64,000 nt of DNA, from assembly GCA_036852015.1 (NCBI GenBank), contig JAANDG010000623.1:1-64000 (forward strand), read 5' to 3'. Position 1 is the first letter of the stretch. The number at the start of each line of letters is the position of its first letter. This document shows, in pieces, positions 49,251-60,594 of this stretch. The position numbers and the translations under genes were made by a program. The DNA comes from Pelodera strongyloides (taxonomy: Eukaryota > Nematoda > Chromadorea > Rhabditida > Rhabditidae). The notes beneath the pieces are model-generated. The model was not told where the DNA came from. It did no database searches and saw only the letters and a list, made by a program, of their open reading frames with translations.

Positions 49251-50593
49251 AGGCACGCGGTGATAAGTTTATAAGTAGAAGAAGTTTGGCTTGGACTTTT
49301 GTTTTAGAACTAGTACGGGGAGTAAATATGATCATTACGTACCCCTACTATTTTTTCTATTTAAAGAGGTATATCAAGCCGGCCTTGAATGGATTTTGGA
49401 GGACTACCTTCCCTGCGTCGTGTGCAAAGGGTTCATGTAGTAGAAACCTAGTTATGCCACTACGCTACGGAGTAGCTTTGCTACTTCTTGCTTCGTTACT
49501 AACTGCTGTTTTAAACCAAACGGTCCATATACACACATAAGGGTAAGGCGTTTATTCAGGTGGGTAAGGCGTTTATTCAGGGTCGTACAGGTGGTAACTT
49601 CTCTAACAATACACATCACATTAACAACAAAGAAACCAAATTAAAACACATAAACCAATATTTTCAACAGCGCACATAAAATCAAATTATTCTATAGCAA
49701 GAACGGAAACTCCAAAATCAAAGTACGTATATTGTAGAAACCTATTGCAATGTACTTAGGAAAAACTTTAACGGAAGCTTACAACAGTACAAGTTACTAT
49801 ATAGTAGCCGCAAATTCCTAGTTTACGTATACACCATATGCACAGTAACACGAATTCTATATACAACAAGATGTTCCCAAGTGGAACCTGAGCTCCTAAC
49901 AGGAAAAGGCTAAAATACCTTAAATTGAAACCAAGATAGGAATAGTAGGCAGGAATGACCTATGCCTAATCAGTACTGGGACTTAACTGTTAATTTCTGA
50001 TTCCTTGTTGATATACTGACAACAACAGATACAAGCTTCCGCGTACGAAGCGATCTTTACGAAGCGATCCTTGCTCACCGGTTGCCTGATCTCCTTCGCA
50101 CCATTTGAAACCTGAATAACAAGTAAAATTAATTCGCGTCAAAACTGAGTACCCTAATTTTACCTAAAGCGTATAAAAAGGCTAGTGTATCTTGTAACAT
50201 ACCGAAAGGATTACGAACTGAATTGAAATCGCTTGCGTAAGCTTAAGAAAAATTCTGACCCGGAACAAGACAATTTAACCGGCGAGAATATCACAACACT
50301 ATTACACCTGGATCGTAAATGATAATGGCGATTAGCGCAAGTTTAACGGATCAGAACACTAACTATTGTCTCACACACAACTTTTCCAGTTGCATGTCCT
50401 AAATTAAGCTCAGATGCAAAAGCACGTTAGTGAGAGGCGGGTGCGCCAACCCGCTAGTATGGGTGGGTGGGAGGGCAGTTGACCGAACAACGTCAATGAG
50501 GATTTTCGGCAAAAACTCCGCAAAGTGCAATTTTGTTGGCTGAGTATCGACGTATTATACGCAGCGAAAATTCAAACAATCTCGGGCTACTGT

Positions 50594-50703
50594 ACCGTTG
50601 TTGCAAAACAACAAGTTATGCCACTACGCTACGTGAGTAGCTTTGCTACTCTCTTGCTTCGTTATGCATAACTGCTGTTTTACAGCAACGGTCCATATAC
50701 ACA
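50594..50703 (+). repeat. Composite hairpin module at the R-X junction
   Basis: ACCGTTGTTGCAAAACAACAAG on the left pairs with CTGCTGTTTTACAGCAACGGT on the right. Each arm is also a small hairpin by itself (TTGTTGcaaaaCAACAA; GCTGTtttACAGC), and the middle holds AGTAGCTTTGCTACT and GTTATGC/GCATAAC. Confidence 0.65.
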
Positions 50704-52022
50704 CATAAGGGTAAGGCGTTTATTCAGGGTCAATTAATAAAGCCCTCTGGGAAGTATGCAAACATACGCTTAGGCCTAGTTATGTGTGGTAGCGTACTTT
50801 GAGTGTCTACACTGAGTACAGGTATAAGAGTTTTTAAAAACGTATACGCTTACGCTGCGCCGGTTAAACTCGCATACAAAACAAGTACCCGATTGTAAAA
50901 GTTGAAACGAAACGATAACCTAGCTAGAACATAGGTCACCATCAAATCAAGCGTAAAGTGAAAAATTCTTCAAGCAAAACGCTATTTAATCAAGCGAATA
51001 TCTCAGTAAGGATTGATCGATGTAGTAATTTATGAACACGTGGAACCGGATGATCCGAACCGTTGCTTCTTTGCAACCACTCATGCACACGAGTAATACA
51101 CAAGCCGATAAATTCCAGCCCTGCAAAAACACCAAAACTTAGCTTTGGATCCGTTATACAGAAGAACCATTCCGGTAATTATTGTCTGTAAGCTAAAACT
51201 TTTGGACGAGGGCTCCGATAGACACGAAAAACGCTCGAGATCATACAACGAGTTCTCTTGAGACTTTACTACGCGTAACACCAAAACATAAACAATTAGT
51301 GATAATTACGCTCGCCTGGAGAATCGGAGTTACAAGTAAGAGTCTGACATAGGTTTCCGTATGAAATACCGCTTCGAAAGATGCTAGCGATGTCGTTATC
51401 CTATTTCTCCTGCACGGATGGGAAAGCCACGAAAACTCCCGATATGCAGTAGGGAAAACATAAGTATTACAAACACAAACACGATATGTTCAACAAGGCC
51501 ATCTGCCTGAAGCCATGAAACCCTAACTGTATACCAGAATCTATGCCCACAAGCTACAAGCCAGGAACACCCTCATCCCCTGATACGACCTGTGTATGTC
51601 AGCATCCGATACTAGAGGTCCAAACTGAGCGCACAAGAAAATGCACTTTTTCTGCTTTAAAGCAACGAAAAGCACCAAGAAGTTGAAAGCAAAGAACCGT
51701 AAGATTAACAATGTGGGGGAATCTGGAGTCCTCGCCAATCCATGACAAAAACATGTTAAATGACAAAACAAAACACAGTTCAGTGCACCACAAAACTACA
51801 CGCGAAGAAAATTGACCCGCACGAAATGTAACTTTAGTGGAAAACCAACTATGCAACCTTTTATATGTACGGCGTTAAAACAGCAATAGTCGGGCAATAT
51901 TTCAGCATCTGATGCGAGCTTCCATTCTGCAGCAATCACACTGAGGTAAAAAGGGGCCGAAATAAAACAACATTCCACTGAGAATTCTTGGAAATATAGG
52001 TCGTGCCAAAATCAATTAATAC

Positions 52023-52935
52023 GGCCTCCTGGAGGAATCCGAATAAGGAAAACGTACTCAGACTAAGTAGTTATACACCGACGCAGCACGTAGCAATGCG
52101 GTTAACTTTTAGAAAACTCTACTTCGATAAAAATGTCCTCCTGGAGGCACCGGACATCCGCCTTATGGCAATCAATGTAAGGCATATCGTACTCTGATTA
52201 AGCAAATCCAGATTAGAGACAATATTTATATTACAATGAAAACCGCCTACTGAAGGCGTCCATCCTTGGTGTAACAAATGAGAGCTATATTCAGACTAGT
52301 TAAACAAAAACGTAGAGAATATTAATTAGGAGTCAAACCTTATTTCAACAAAATGGTAACCGGAAGGCGACCGCCCCTGGGACAAAAAGTAGGAACCAAA
52401 CTCCAACCGATTAAGCAAACGTTGAAAAAAATAAATAAATATAGAGTCAAAATACCATAAAAACGGCGCCCTCGAGGCATGCGCACCTTGAGCTATGAAT
52501 GGGAGCCATACTCCAAATTGTTACACAGAAGTAGAAAGTAGAAATTTAATTCTAGAGTCGAATCTTATTCCAATAAAACGAACATTCTGGAGACATCCGC
52601 CGGGGCAATAAAAGGAGCCGTACTCCAAAATATAGAAAAAGAAATCTAGAGCCAAACTGTTTCGTAACGTAAAACATAGAGCGACACTCTATAATCATAA
52701 TCGAAAAGCGATCCACCTCCTGGAGGCCTACCGCCCATGGGCAGGAAACTGGAGCCATACTCCAACAAAGTAAAAACGATCCGCCTCATGGAGGCCTACC
52801 GCCCATAGGGCAGGTTACTGGAGCCATACTCCAACAAAGTAAGCACGCATATGATGCAAGTGTTACACCCTATTCCAAAATAAAACAGCCTCTTGGAGGC
52901 AACCTATAGCCCCTGGGGCAGTCCATACAACAGTT
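52023..52935 (+). repeat. About 112-bp degenerate array of small palindromes
   Basis: Nine units start near 52023, 52136, 52246, 52363, 52466, 52583, 52713, 52782 and 52891. A full unit has GCCTCCTGGAGGC, then ACCGCCCATGGGCAG, then GGAGCCATACTCCAA: three consecutive self-complementary motifs. Central bases vary while arms hold (GCCTCCTGGAGGC, GCCTCATGGAGGC, GCCTCTTGGAGGC; CGCCCATGGGCAG, CGCCCATAGGGCAG, AGCCCCTGGGGCAG). Non-coding. Confidence 0.75.
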
Positions 52936-54645
52936 TTGTCAGACTATCGTGGAGCACCACGGCATAACGATGCACACGCAAACTTTTTTAATGAACAGCT
53001 AACTAAAGCCAAAGGCAAGGCAGAACAACAACTGCGCTGAGGTCAAAATGAAAAATAAATAACCCGCACGTGTTATAGCTAGCTACCATACAGTGTCTAG
53101 GAAATAAATAAACTAAGCTAGGGGAGTGAAAAGAGTATGAGTTATTACTTGATTTACGAGTACTATTAACATAGTAATAAGACAGACCTATTAAACGAGA
53201 GTGAAAGACTAATTACGCTAGTTAAACTATTTCATCAGGCCGCTTTGTCGATCCTCCCCCAAGTCTCCAAGCATTTAACTACATCATAATTGAACCGTTG
53301 CGAGCCGAAACAATACAAAATGCAAATTCCCACACGCTCAAAAACTATCTAAGATTAAAGCACACGACAGAAATTAAAACAATTAATTTACAGCGCTTCA
53401 GACGAAACGAAACCCAAAACAAACTGGTCTCAGCCTCAGCTCCGGCTCTCGCACCAACAGTCATACGGTGAAATGAATCATGAATTCACGAAAACACAAT
53501 CAAAACTTACCACATTTTGAATTGCGAAAGATTCCAATTCGCATTTCACACAAATTGGGGTCTGCTTAGGTTCCCCTGTCCTCAACATTTCCTCCTTTTT
53601 GCAACAGGGCAATCCGATAACCTCCAGACCATGTAGTAGATATTCTACAAAAACACATTTAGTAAAAGCTTGGTTGAGATATAAAGACGAAACATCAGAA
53701 TGCATTCGCCACAACTAAGCATAAAAATGCAAAGAGTATATAGAGGCCTATAGGCCAAGATGAATAAGTATATATAACTAAAAATGAATGATACTTGACC
53801 TCATTCACAGAACGACCAGTTTACTAACTGATCCCAAATTAGACCAACATAATAATACCTAAATACGCAATCAATTGTGTAAATCTCCAAATCAACTGTA
53901 TAGAAAACACAAAATTACACACAAACACTGAAAATATAAACAAACTTCAAACACAACCACCTGCAGTTGACCGAACAACGTCAATGAGGATTTTCGGCAA
54001 AAACTCCGCAAAGTGCAATTTTGTTGGCTGAGTATCGACGTATTATACGCAGCGAAAATTCAAACAATCTCGGGCTACTGTACCGTTGTTGCAAAACAAC
54101 AAGTTTGGCTGTAATAGACTTCAAACACGGCATTGTACCGCTTTAATGGTGATCATATGAGTTTATTGAAACTACTCTGCGAGAAACGTACCTACTACCC
54201 GACGTTGCACTCAAGCGCGCTCAAAACGCACCAAATGAATGCCTGACTAGCGCCAAACGCGTGCTAAACTTGTGCCAAACATTTGCCAAAAATGTGTGAA
54301 AGCTGAGCCAACTTTCCGTCATTTTTTATATAAAATTGCTGTGTATTCCGCAAATTCGATGATGTGTTAGTGGATAATTGTATTATACAGCAATAAAAAA
54401 TTCATATTATTCTGTTCTTTATTCACACAGGAAATTCATTCAGTAACCATTTATTCGCGAACAATAATAAATACACAAAAAAAAGAATACAAATATACAA
54501 TATCCATTCACATTAATATAATCGTATTATGCATGCGTATTATGCGTGTTCAATTTAGTACAGTAACATTATTACAGTAATTTATACTAATCAATGATCC
54601 TTTTATTGATCTTTTCGTCGTGTGACTCCGCCCACAATCGATTGA

Positions 54646-57492
54646 TTAGTTCTTTTTGGCGGTGACTCCGCCCACCAAGGGTACATTTGGGGAGGCACCA
54701 TTTCCAGGAGTTACACCTCCACCAATGGGCGTGACGACCACGCCTCCGTTTCCGGGAGTTACACCCCAGCCGATGGGGATCGTATTGGTACCAGGGTTAC
54801 CATTAGTGTTTGTGGGGAAGGCGCCTGAAATATGAGATATTGATTGGGGGTATAAATTAATTAATTAATTGGTTAATTTTTTTTGTTTATCGATAAAAGT
54901 AGGCGTGTAATTAGCTGCCATTGAATTTGTACCATCGTGAGCACTGTAACTGTGTTACGCCATTGCTACAAAATGTACAAAACCTTCAGGCAATTGCGGT
55001 TACTAGATAATTAAGAAATTAGGCAATTACCGCGTCCAAGCGTGACCACTCGATTTCCCCAATTGTTGAACCAATGTCGTTGCTGTACGCCTTGATTGTT
55101 GCAGCATAAATTAGCACAAGGATTTTGTCCATTCGAGTATTGCACCGGAACCCACTGACTGAAAGTATTAAGTTCCAGAGGCCGTACGCACGAACAGTGT
55201 CTTCCCGTTTGGAAGAAATTGTCTCTACGTCTCACTAATTCCCGCGATCCCTCCCTCTCCCACCTCCAACTGGGAGGCTGGGAACGTACTCCTAGCGTTC
55301 ATGGATACGGCCATGGATAAGCTTCGCTCTTCTCTTCTAGTTTTCGGGTTTTATATGTCGAACGCGATTCTCGCAGTCATTATTGTACTTGTTGCGTTTT
55401 TTTTTTCAATTCTGGAGAAACGCGGAACCTGAGCCTTTAAAAAATATAATTATTCTTAATAATAATGCTTTAATATATAAGCGTTAAAAAGCCTACCCAT
55501 TAATCCACTCCATTCAAATGTTTGCAGTTGACATTTACATCCTGTGTTGCAATTAACCGAGGATTGGAACTGAATATCTTATTTAGCAAAACTGTGACCT
55601 CCTAAATTTTCGAAGAAATAAGGTTAGAAACCTTTTCGTTAGTGCGTGTATCACGGTAACCTAGCGTTATTCTTACCTGTGGACTTGCTCCGCACCCAAT
55701 CCAACTCCGCCAATACATCCATTCTAAAAACATAACTCAATCAGAACGCCTATAGCTGAGCTGAGAGTTACTAGTGGTGGTAAGTGGTAACATAGTGCGT
55801 TAACTATCAATATTCTGAAAATATACAATAGATCTTAACGATTAAAGATTGAAACAGAACTGAAAAATTACCTGTGGCTCCTCCACACCCAATTCCGACT
55901 CCTCCAACGCATCCTTCTAAAGACAAATATTTTTTTAATTTTCTTTACGCCTAACAAAGTACAAAAAGCACAAAAATTTCCCCCAATTTTTCTGTGATAA
56001 ATCTCTAGTTACTCAAACGTGGCTGAAAAAACGCTTTGCAAAATTGGGGAAGTTATTTTCAAAAAAGATCCTCAGAAATGAACCGTAGTTTGAGCTTGAA
56101 AATGCGTTTCTGAGCTTAATACAATGTGTTTCGTTTCAAGCTTCTCGATATGTTTAATCAATGTTTACGTTATTTTTTGCGTTTTCAACCGAGCAACTTT
56201 ACATAAATTTGAATACAAGACGCCCCCCGGTGCAACACCCCCAGAAACCGTTTTTGGCAATTTTTTTGGGTGCTAACTACGGAAACTAATTATGGATCGG
56301 TTTTCGCAGCCACGTTTTAGTAATCCGAAGAGACTAAGGTTAGACACCTTCTTCTGTTAGTGCCTATGCTTTCGATCAGCGCTAACCTAGCGTTATTCTT
56401 ACCTGTGGACTTGCTCCGCATCCAATACCAACTCCGCCAATACATCCATTCTAGAAACATAACTCAATATAAGCACGCTATCTTTAGTTGAGCGTTACCA
56501 GTGGTGGTAAGGTAAGTGGTAACATAGTGGCACAGACTTAATCCTTAAAATAAAAAATTATTAATGCTCAAAGATGAAACAAAATCAAAAAATTACCTGT
56601 GGACTAGCACCGCACCCAATTCCGACTCCGCTAATGCATCCATTCTAAAAATGAAAAAAAAATCAATTAAAGTTTTATGCCTAAATAAATTATATATATA
56701 ATATATATATATATAATGCTATATACTTAAGCTTAAAGTTGGTTTCCAATGCTCCTTTACTTGTCTTCGCAACTTCGTTAGTGCAATACATGCATATAGT
56801 GCCTTCTATGAGGGTGAGATGATTGTCTATGTAAGTTTAAGTAATCGGGCCTGTTTTGCGTTTTTGCCCGACTGTGCCAGGCTTTCACCGCGTCAAAGTT
56901 CGCGCCATATTATCGTCGCGCGGACCCGAGTAAAATAACTCTACCTGTGGGCTTGCTCCGCATCCAATTCCGTTTCCGCCAACACATCCGTTACTGTACT
57001 GAATACCACCACAATTCGTTCCGCAATTGTTATTATTATTGGAACATGCTGAATAATTTCTGTATTACTATATTTAGTGTTACTATAAACGATCGTTTCT
57101 TTCCACTTATTTTGATTGCGAAAACACAAAAGAACGTTGAAAAAAACAAGGGCATCTTTAGTTTATGATTCTAGAATAATAATACAAAGGATTCAAAACC
57201 CGGTTAAATCTTTTGCTATACAGGAGCTGCTGTCCTCCGTACAGTTAGTTGAGTCATCATCGTGGTTAGTCATGGCTCTACCATGCGAGTAGTTTATTAA
57301 TTACGTAAGTAGTAAGTTACCCCAGGATTTTATAAACATACACATGTTTAAGAAATACTTACGGTACTGACTGACATATTGTGCTCCAGCGCTGCCGCAC
57401 ACGTAATAAATAGCAACCTGACGCTTATTCCTATGCACTGAAGCGGCAAAAGAAACCGCAATAACGAATGAGAAAAGGATGGCACACCTCAT
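54646..57492 (-). CDS. Secreted Gly/Cys-rich protein with duplicated exons; frame not fully closed
   Basis: Paralogue of 45744-47765. Exons on the - strand: 57492-57363 (signal peptide, then HRNKR furin-type site and Q), 57048-56945 (CSNNNNNCGTNCGG, GCGASPQ), then a series of near-copies 56644-56597 (48 bases), 56450-56403 (48), 55916-55872 (45) and 55723-55677 (47), then 55570-55497 (NCNTGCKC), 55158-55031 (QWVPVQYSNGQNPC) and 54824-54646 (GAFPTN, repeated GVTPGNG, stop TAA). The 48-base copies encode NGCI(S/G)GVGIGCGASPQ and keep phase. The 45-base copy is read out of its ancestral frame, the 47-base copy has lost one base, and the join from 55497 to 55158 is off by one, so an exon is missing or the gene is decaying. 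ATG is one base after a tattccag acceptor. Extracellular product inferred. Confidence 0.7.
55180..55312. mobile_element. Family E inverted-repeat element (second copy)
   Basis: Ends ggccgtacgcacgaac and gttcatggatacggcc; interior ctcccacctccaactgggaggctggga shared with 15170-15320. It lies in the intron where the reading phase of the host gene fails to close. Confidence 0.75.
55618..56530. repeat. Segmental tandem duplication covering an exon and its flanks
   Basis: 55618-55800 and about 56334-56530 share exon plus intron sequence (aggttaga(a/c)acctt...cctagcgttattcttacctgtggacttgctccgca... and agttgagcgttac(c/t)agtggtggtaag). This shows duplication at the DNA level, not mere exon similarity. 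Confidence 0.8.
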
Positions 57493-58104
57493 TCTGGAAT
57501 AAAAAAAATACATGATAAATTATCAATTAGGAGTACATATTAACATATGGCGGGTGTAGGGCAAGTTCCACGTGAAAAAAACTCATTAAGCATAATTAGA
57601 TGTAATAAAGCAGGTTGAAAACTTTTACTCAAGTAAAACTATTTTTAAGTTTGTATTAAAATCTATAAGTATGTCGGCAACAAAGCAATACAATACAATA
57701 AGATGTATAAAGCAATGTCTACCTAATGTAGGAACTCAGACTGTAAACCTCAGCGCTCCGGTTCCGCTCTCCGGTCGCGCACGCGCACCTTTATAAGACG
57801 GGAACCCGGAGGCCGCACCCTCGCCTGCACTTCGCAACCTCGTCTGAGGCACATGACGCATGTTGGATAGGGAAATTAGTCAGGGTTTCTGTAATTTCAC
57901 TGTGCTGAACTCGTCAGAAACCAGTCTGAACCTCGATTCTGAGTCTCGTATTTGGACCTCGTCTGCACTCTTTGGAGTGACGACTAAAAGCAAACGAAGA
58001 TGATTACATTTCCAGAGAGTGTATGCGCCTCTAGCCTCTATCGGTACTTTGTTGTACCGGAGAGTGTTTGATGAAGCTGCTGATTATCTGAATGTGTCGC
58101 ACTC

Positions 58105-58807
58105 TTAAAGGGACAGGCCCATGAGAAAAAAATTTCCTCAATTTCTTGCACAGAATGTCCTAAATTTCAGAAATATTAGCCCGTATTTTCGGGTCCACGG
58201 GAATGTTCCATGCCAATTCATTACAAACAATAAGAAAGGTAGTTATTCTCTTGGAAACCTCTGTTCTACAAGCTCAAAGGTGTGCTACTGTGCGCTTTTC
58301 TCGCGGTGCCCTTGTTCTTTTTTCATGACGCTTTTTCGAAAGGCAAAGTGGGCGGGGCTTCCGGACCCTACTCATTCGTATGCAAATTTTTCCTCCAGCT
58401 AGTCTAGAACTCGCCCAAATGAGTTATTCCCCATTTCCTTGCAAACTCGCCGAGTTATTCCCCTGCAAATTATTCAGCCAGGTACTGGAGGCAGAAACGT
58501 CAAAATACCTTTTTACGTTTGTTATCCGTTCCATTAGCATTATTTCTCTACATAGCAATGGTTAAACGAATGAAGAACAATCCTACGATTATAAAATCGC
58601 GTTTCCAATATTGTAATGCCCTAAAAACGGAAAAATTGATTCTGACTACTGTACCTGTCCGAACAGTTTGCGGGGAATAACTGCGAGTTTTGGATCTAAA
58701 GAAATGCGGGTGTTCAGTAATATTTGTAAAAGTTTCAGTAATAAATTTCGGACAGCATGTGCAAGTAAATAGAGGAAAACTTTTTTCTTGTGGGCCTGTC
58801 CCTTTAA
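58105..58807. mobile_element. 703-bp family D element
   Basis: Starts TTAAAGGGACAGGCCCATGA and ends TGGGCCTGTCCCTTTAA. Outer arms match the 30099-30494 element; the interior is different, so the two share ends only. An internal ttttcctc...gaggaaaa pair extends the inverted repeat. No transposase. Confidence 0.8.
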
Positions 58808-60519
58808 CGTTACGGCCGGGCCGTCCCTCCTCACAACAAACAGCGATTACAAAGTGCAACTCACAAGCAGCAAAAAAAGTAAACCTTGCTACTGTGAAGA
58901 CCAACTTTACATTACAATGAATCCTTATGGAGAAATTTTAATTTTCCATCGTCGATTTCTCTATACAATTCACGATTTTCATTTTTCTTTTCGATTTATT
59001 TTGAAACGCTCACATCTTTCTCCTTTCTACTTAATTTTTTGATCTATCCGACAAAAAGAATAGTAAAATTCTGTTTCCTTGATGTTTGTACTTTGTAGTC
59101 TGTAGTCTAATCACATTACATCACGTATGCAAATCGGATGATAATCTGATTTGCGCGAGCAAACAAATTGAAGTCGACAAAGGGTGTGGGGGCCAGGTCT
59201 ACGACCGGAACCTTCCTCTACGTCCCAGACACTTCAGACCTTCAGACCTTAATGACTCAGGTCCTAGGAGAATACGTGCGGAGGTTTTTCTTCATAGAGA
59301 ACTTAGTGTCTCAGGGAAATAGGGTGTTTATAAATGAATCAGAGCTAGACAGTTCAACAATTACATAATTATGATTTCAACAATTACATTATTACGATCG
59401 GAAATAAGTATTTGGTTTACATCTGAAACACTTCAGACTCAGTCCCTTGTAAAGTGTGCCTGGTGCTTTTTCAATATAACTTAGAGACTCGGGCCTTGAA
59501 TGAATGTTGATGGCGTTTTTGAATAGAAGTTAAAGTGAATTGTATAAATTATGAAAAAAATGTGAAAGGTATAAATTTTTTCCACTGATAAATATCAGAA
59601 TGCGAATTTCCTGTAGTGTTTTCGCAGGAAAAATTGGATTTTTTTTACGTGGTCCTGGGGTTTTAGACATTTAGACTTTTAGAACCATGAGCCATGAGAA
59701 CTTGCCAACCGATGTCTGACAATGACAACAATTAATGAGCAACTTTTATTACTCTACATAAAGAATACATGAAAAATAAATATATAATTATAAGGCGAGA
59801 ACAAAGAAAGCAAAAAATAGGATGAGTTCAAAATGTATGAATAAGGTATGGAGACAGGACACAGGTTCACAAAATTAGATTAAATTTAGTCATATTACAA
59901 ATCATTTAATAAACGTATGATGCACTATGCTAATTTTGCCTGGAAATTTTAAAAACGTGAAATTAATAAACAAGTACATTGCACATTTACTATATTGATA
60001 AAGAATATTAATAATTAAAATAAAGTGAAATACTGACCATGAAATGGTCCGCCTAAATGCCCACGTAGAAAATTCTGGCACGCAGTCCATATTCTTCGAA
60101 CAAAAATAAAAACAAAAATAGAACGTGCTATATATAAAAATTACGCATTCACTAATTGTTGGCAGATAAGCGTATATAAACTGCAAACTTATGATGGGTT
60201 AATTGATAATAAGTAGTTAATTACTAATGAGCACTGAGCACTAATTAGATAATGGATGTTACGATAAGCCAACACCAATCACATTTTAATACTAAAAAAA
60301 GAATACCATCAAGTAGGTTGAAATTTTGTATTGCTGTACGGGTACGCTTTTCAATTTTTGCTACTTTTTTATCACATAACAAATAACATACTGCTGCATT
60401 AGGTTACTAAGAACTCATTATAAGGATATGGACCAAATCATAATGCTTATAAGCAGAGAGGGACGTAAATCCAAGAAAATCGATAATAAACGAAAATCGA
60501 TAAATAAATCAATAAATCG

Positions 60520-60522
<3 letters not shown>

Positions 60523-60562
<40 letters not shown>
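60523..60562. repeat. Poly(A) tract preceded by aaatcgata repeats
   Basis: About 40 A, preceded by several aaatcgata(a/c) units (60478-60520). It begins about 30 bases beyond the stop of the nidogen gene, in its 3' flank on the - strand where it reads as poly(T). Confidence 0.85.
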
Positions 60563-60565
<3 letters not shown>

Positions 60566-60594
60566 AATCGAAAAATTAATCAATAAATAGATGA

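Larger units (their letters stand above)
49446..54105. mobile_element. ORF-poor repeat element, possibly a large LTR-retroelement derivative
   Basis: Two modules recur. R is 143 bases (50475-50617 and 53963-54105), apparently identical. X is about 115-120 bases (49446-49561 and 50614-50733), diverged, with the block ggtccatatacacacataagggtaaggcgtttattcag. The order is X ... R-X ... R, so R-X (about 260 bases) could be a long terminal repeat in tandem or partly truncated copies. The 3.2 kb between 50734 and 53962 has no ORF above about 80 codons on either strand and contains the palindrome array at 52023-52935. No reverse transcriptase, integrase or transposase is visible. A non-coding derivative mobilised in trans is one explanation; a structured long RNA locus is another. 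Confidence 0.55.
57493..60594. other. Intergenic region between the secreted gene and nidogen
   Basis: About 3.1 kb with no supported exon. It contains the family D element (58105-58807), AT-rich sequence from 59500 to 60520 and a poly(A) tract at 60523-60562. Open stretches near 59090-59360 lack splice or family support. Confidence 0.5.

Noticed and set aside
52000..52940. CRISPR array
   Set aside because: Spacing is regular at about 112 bp but repeats are short degenerate palindromes in a eukaryotic context; no cas genes or constant repeat.
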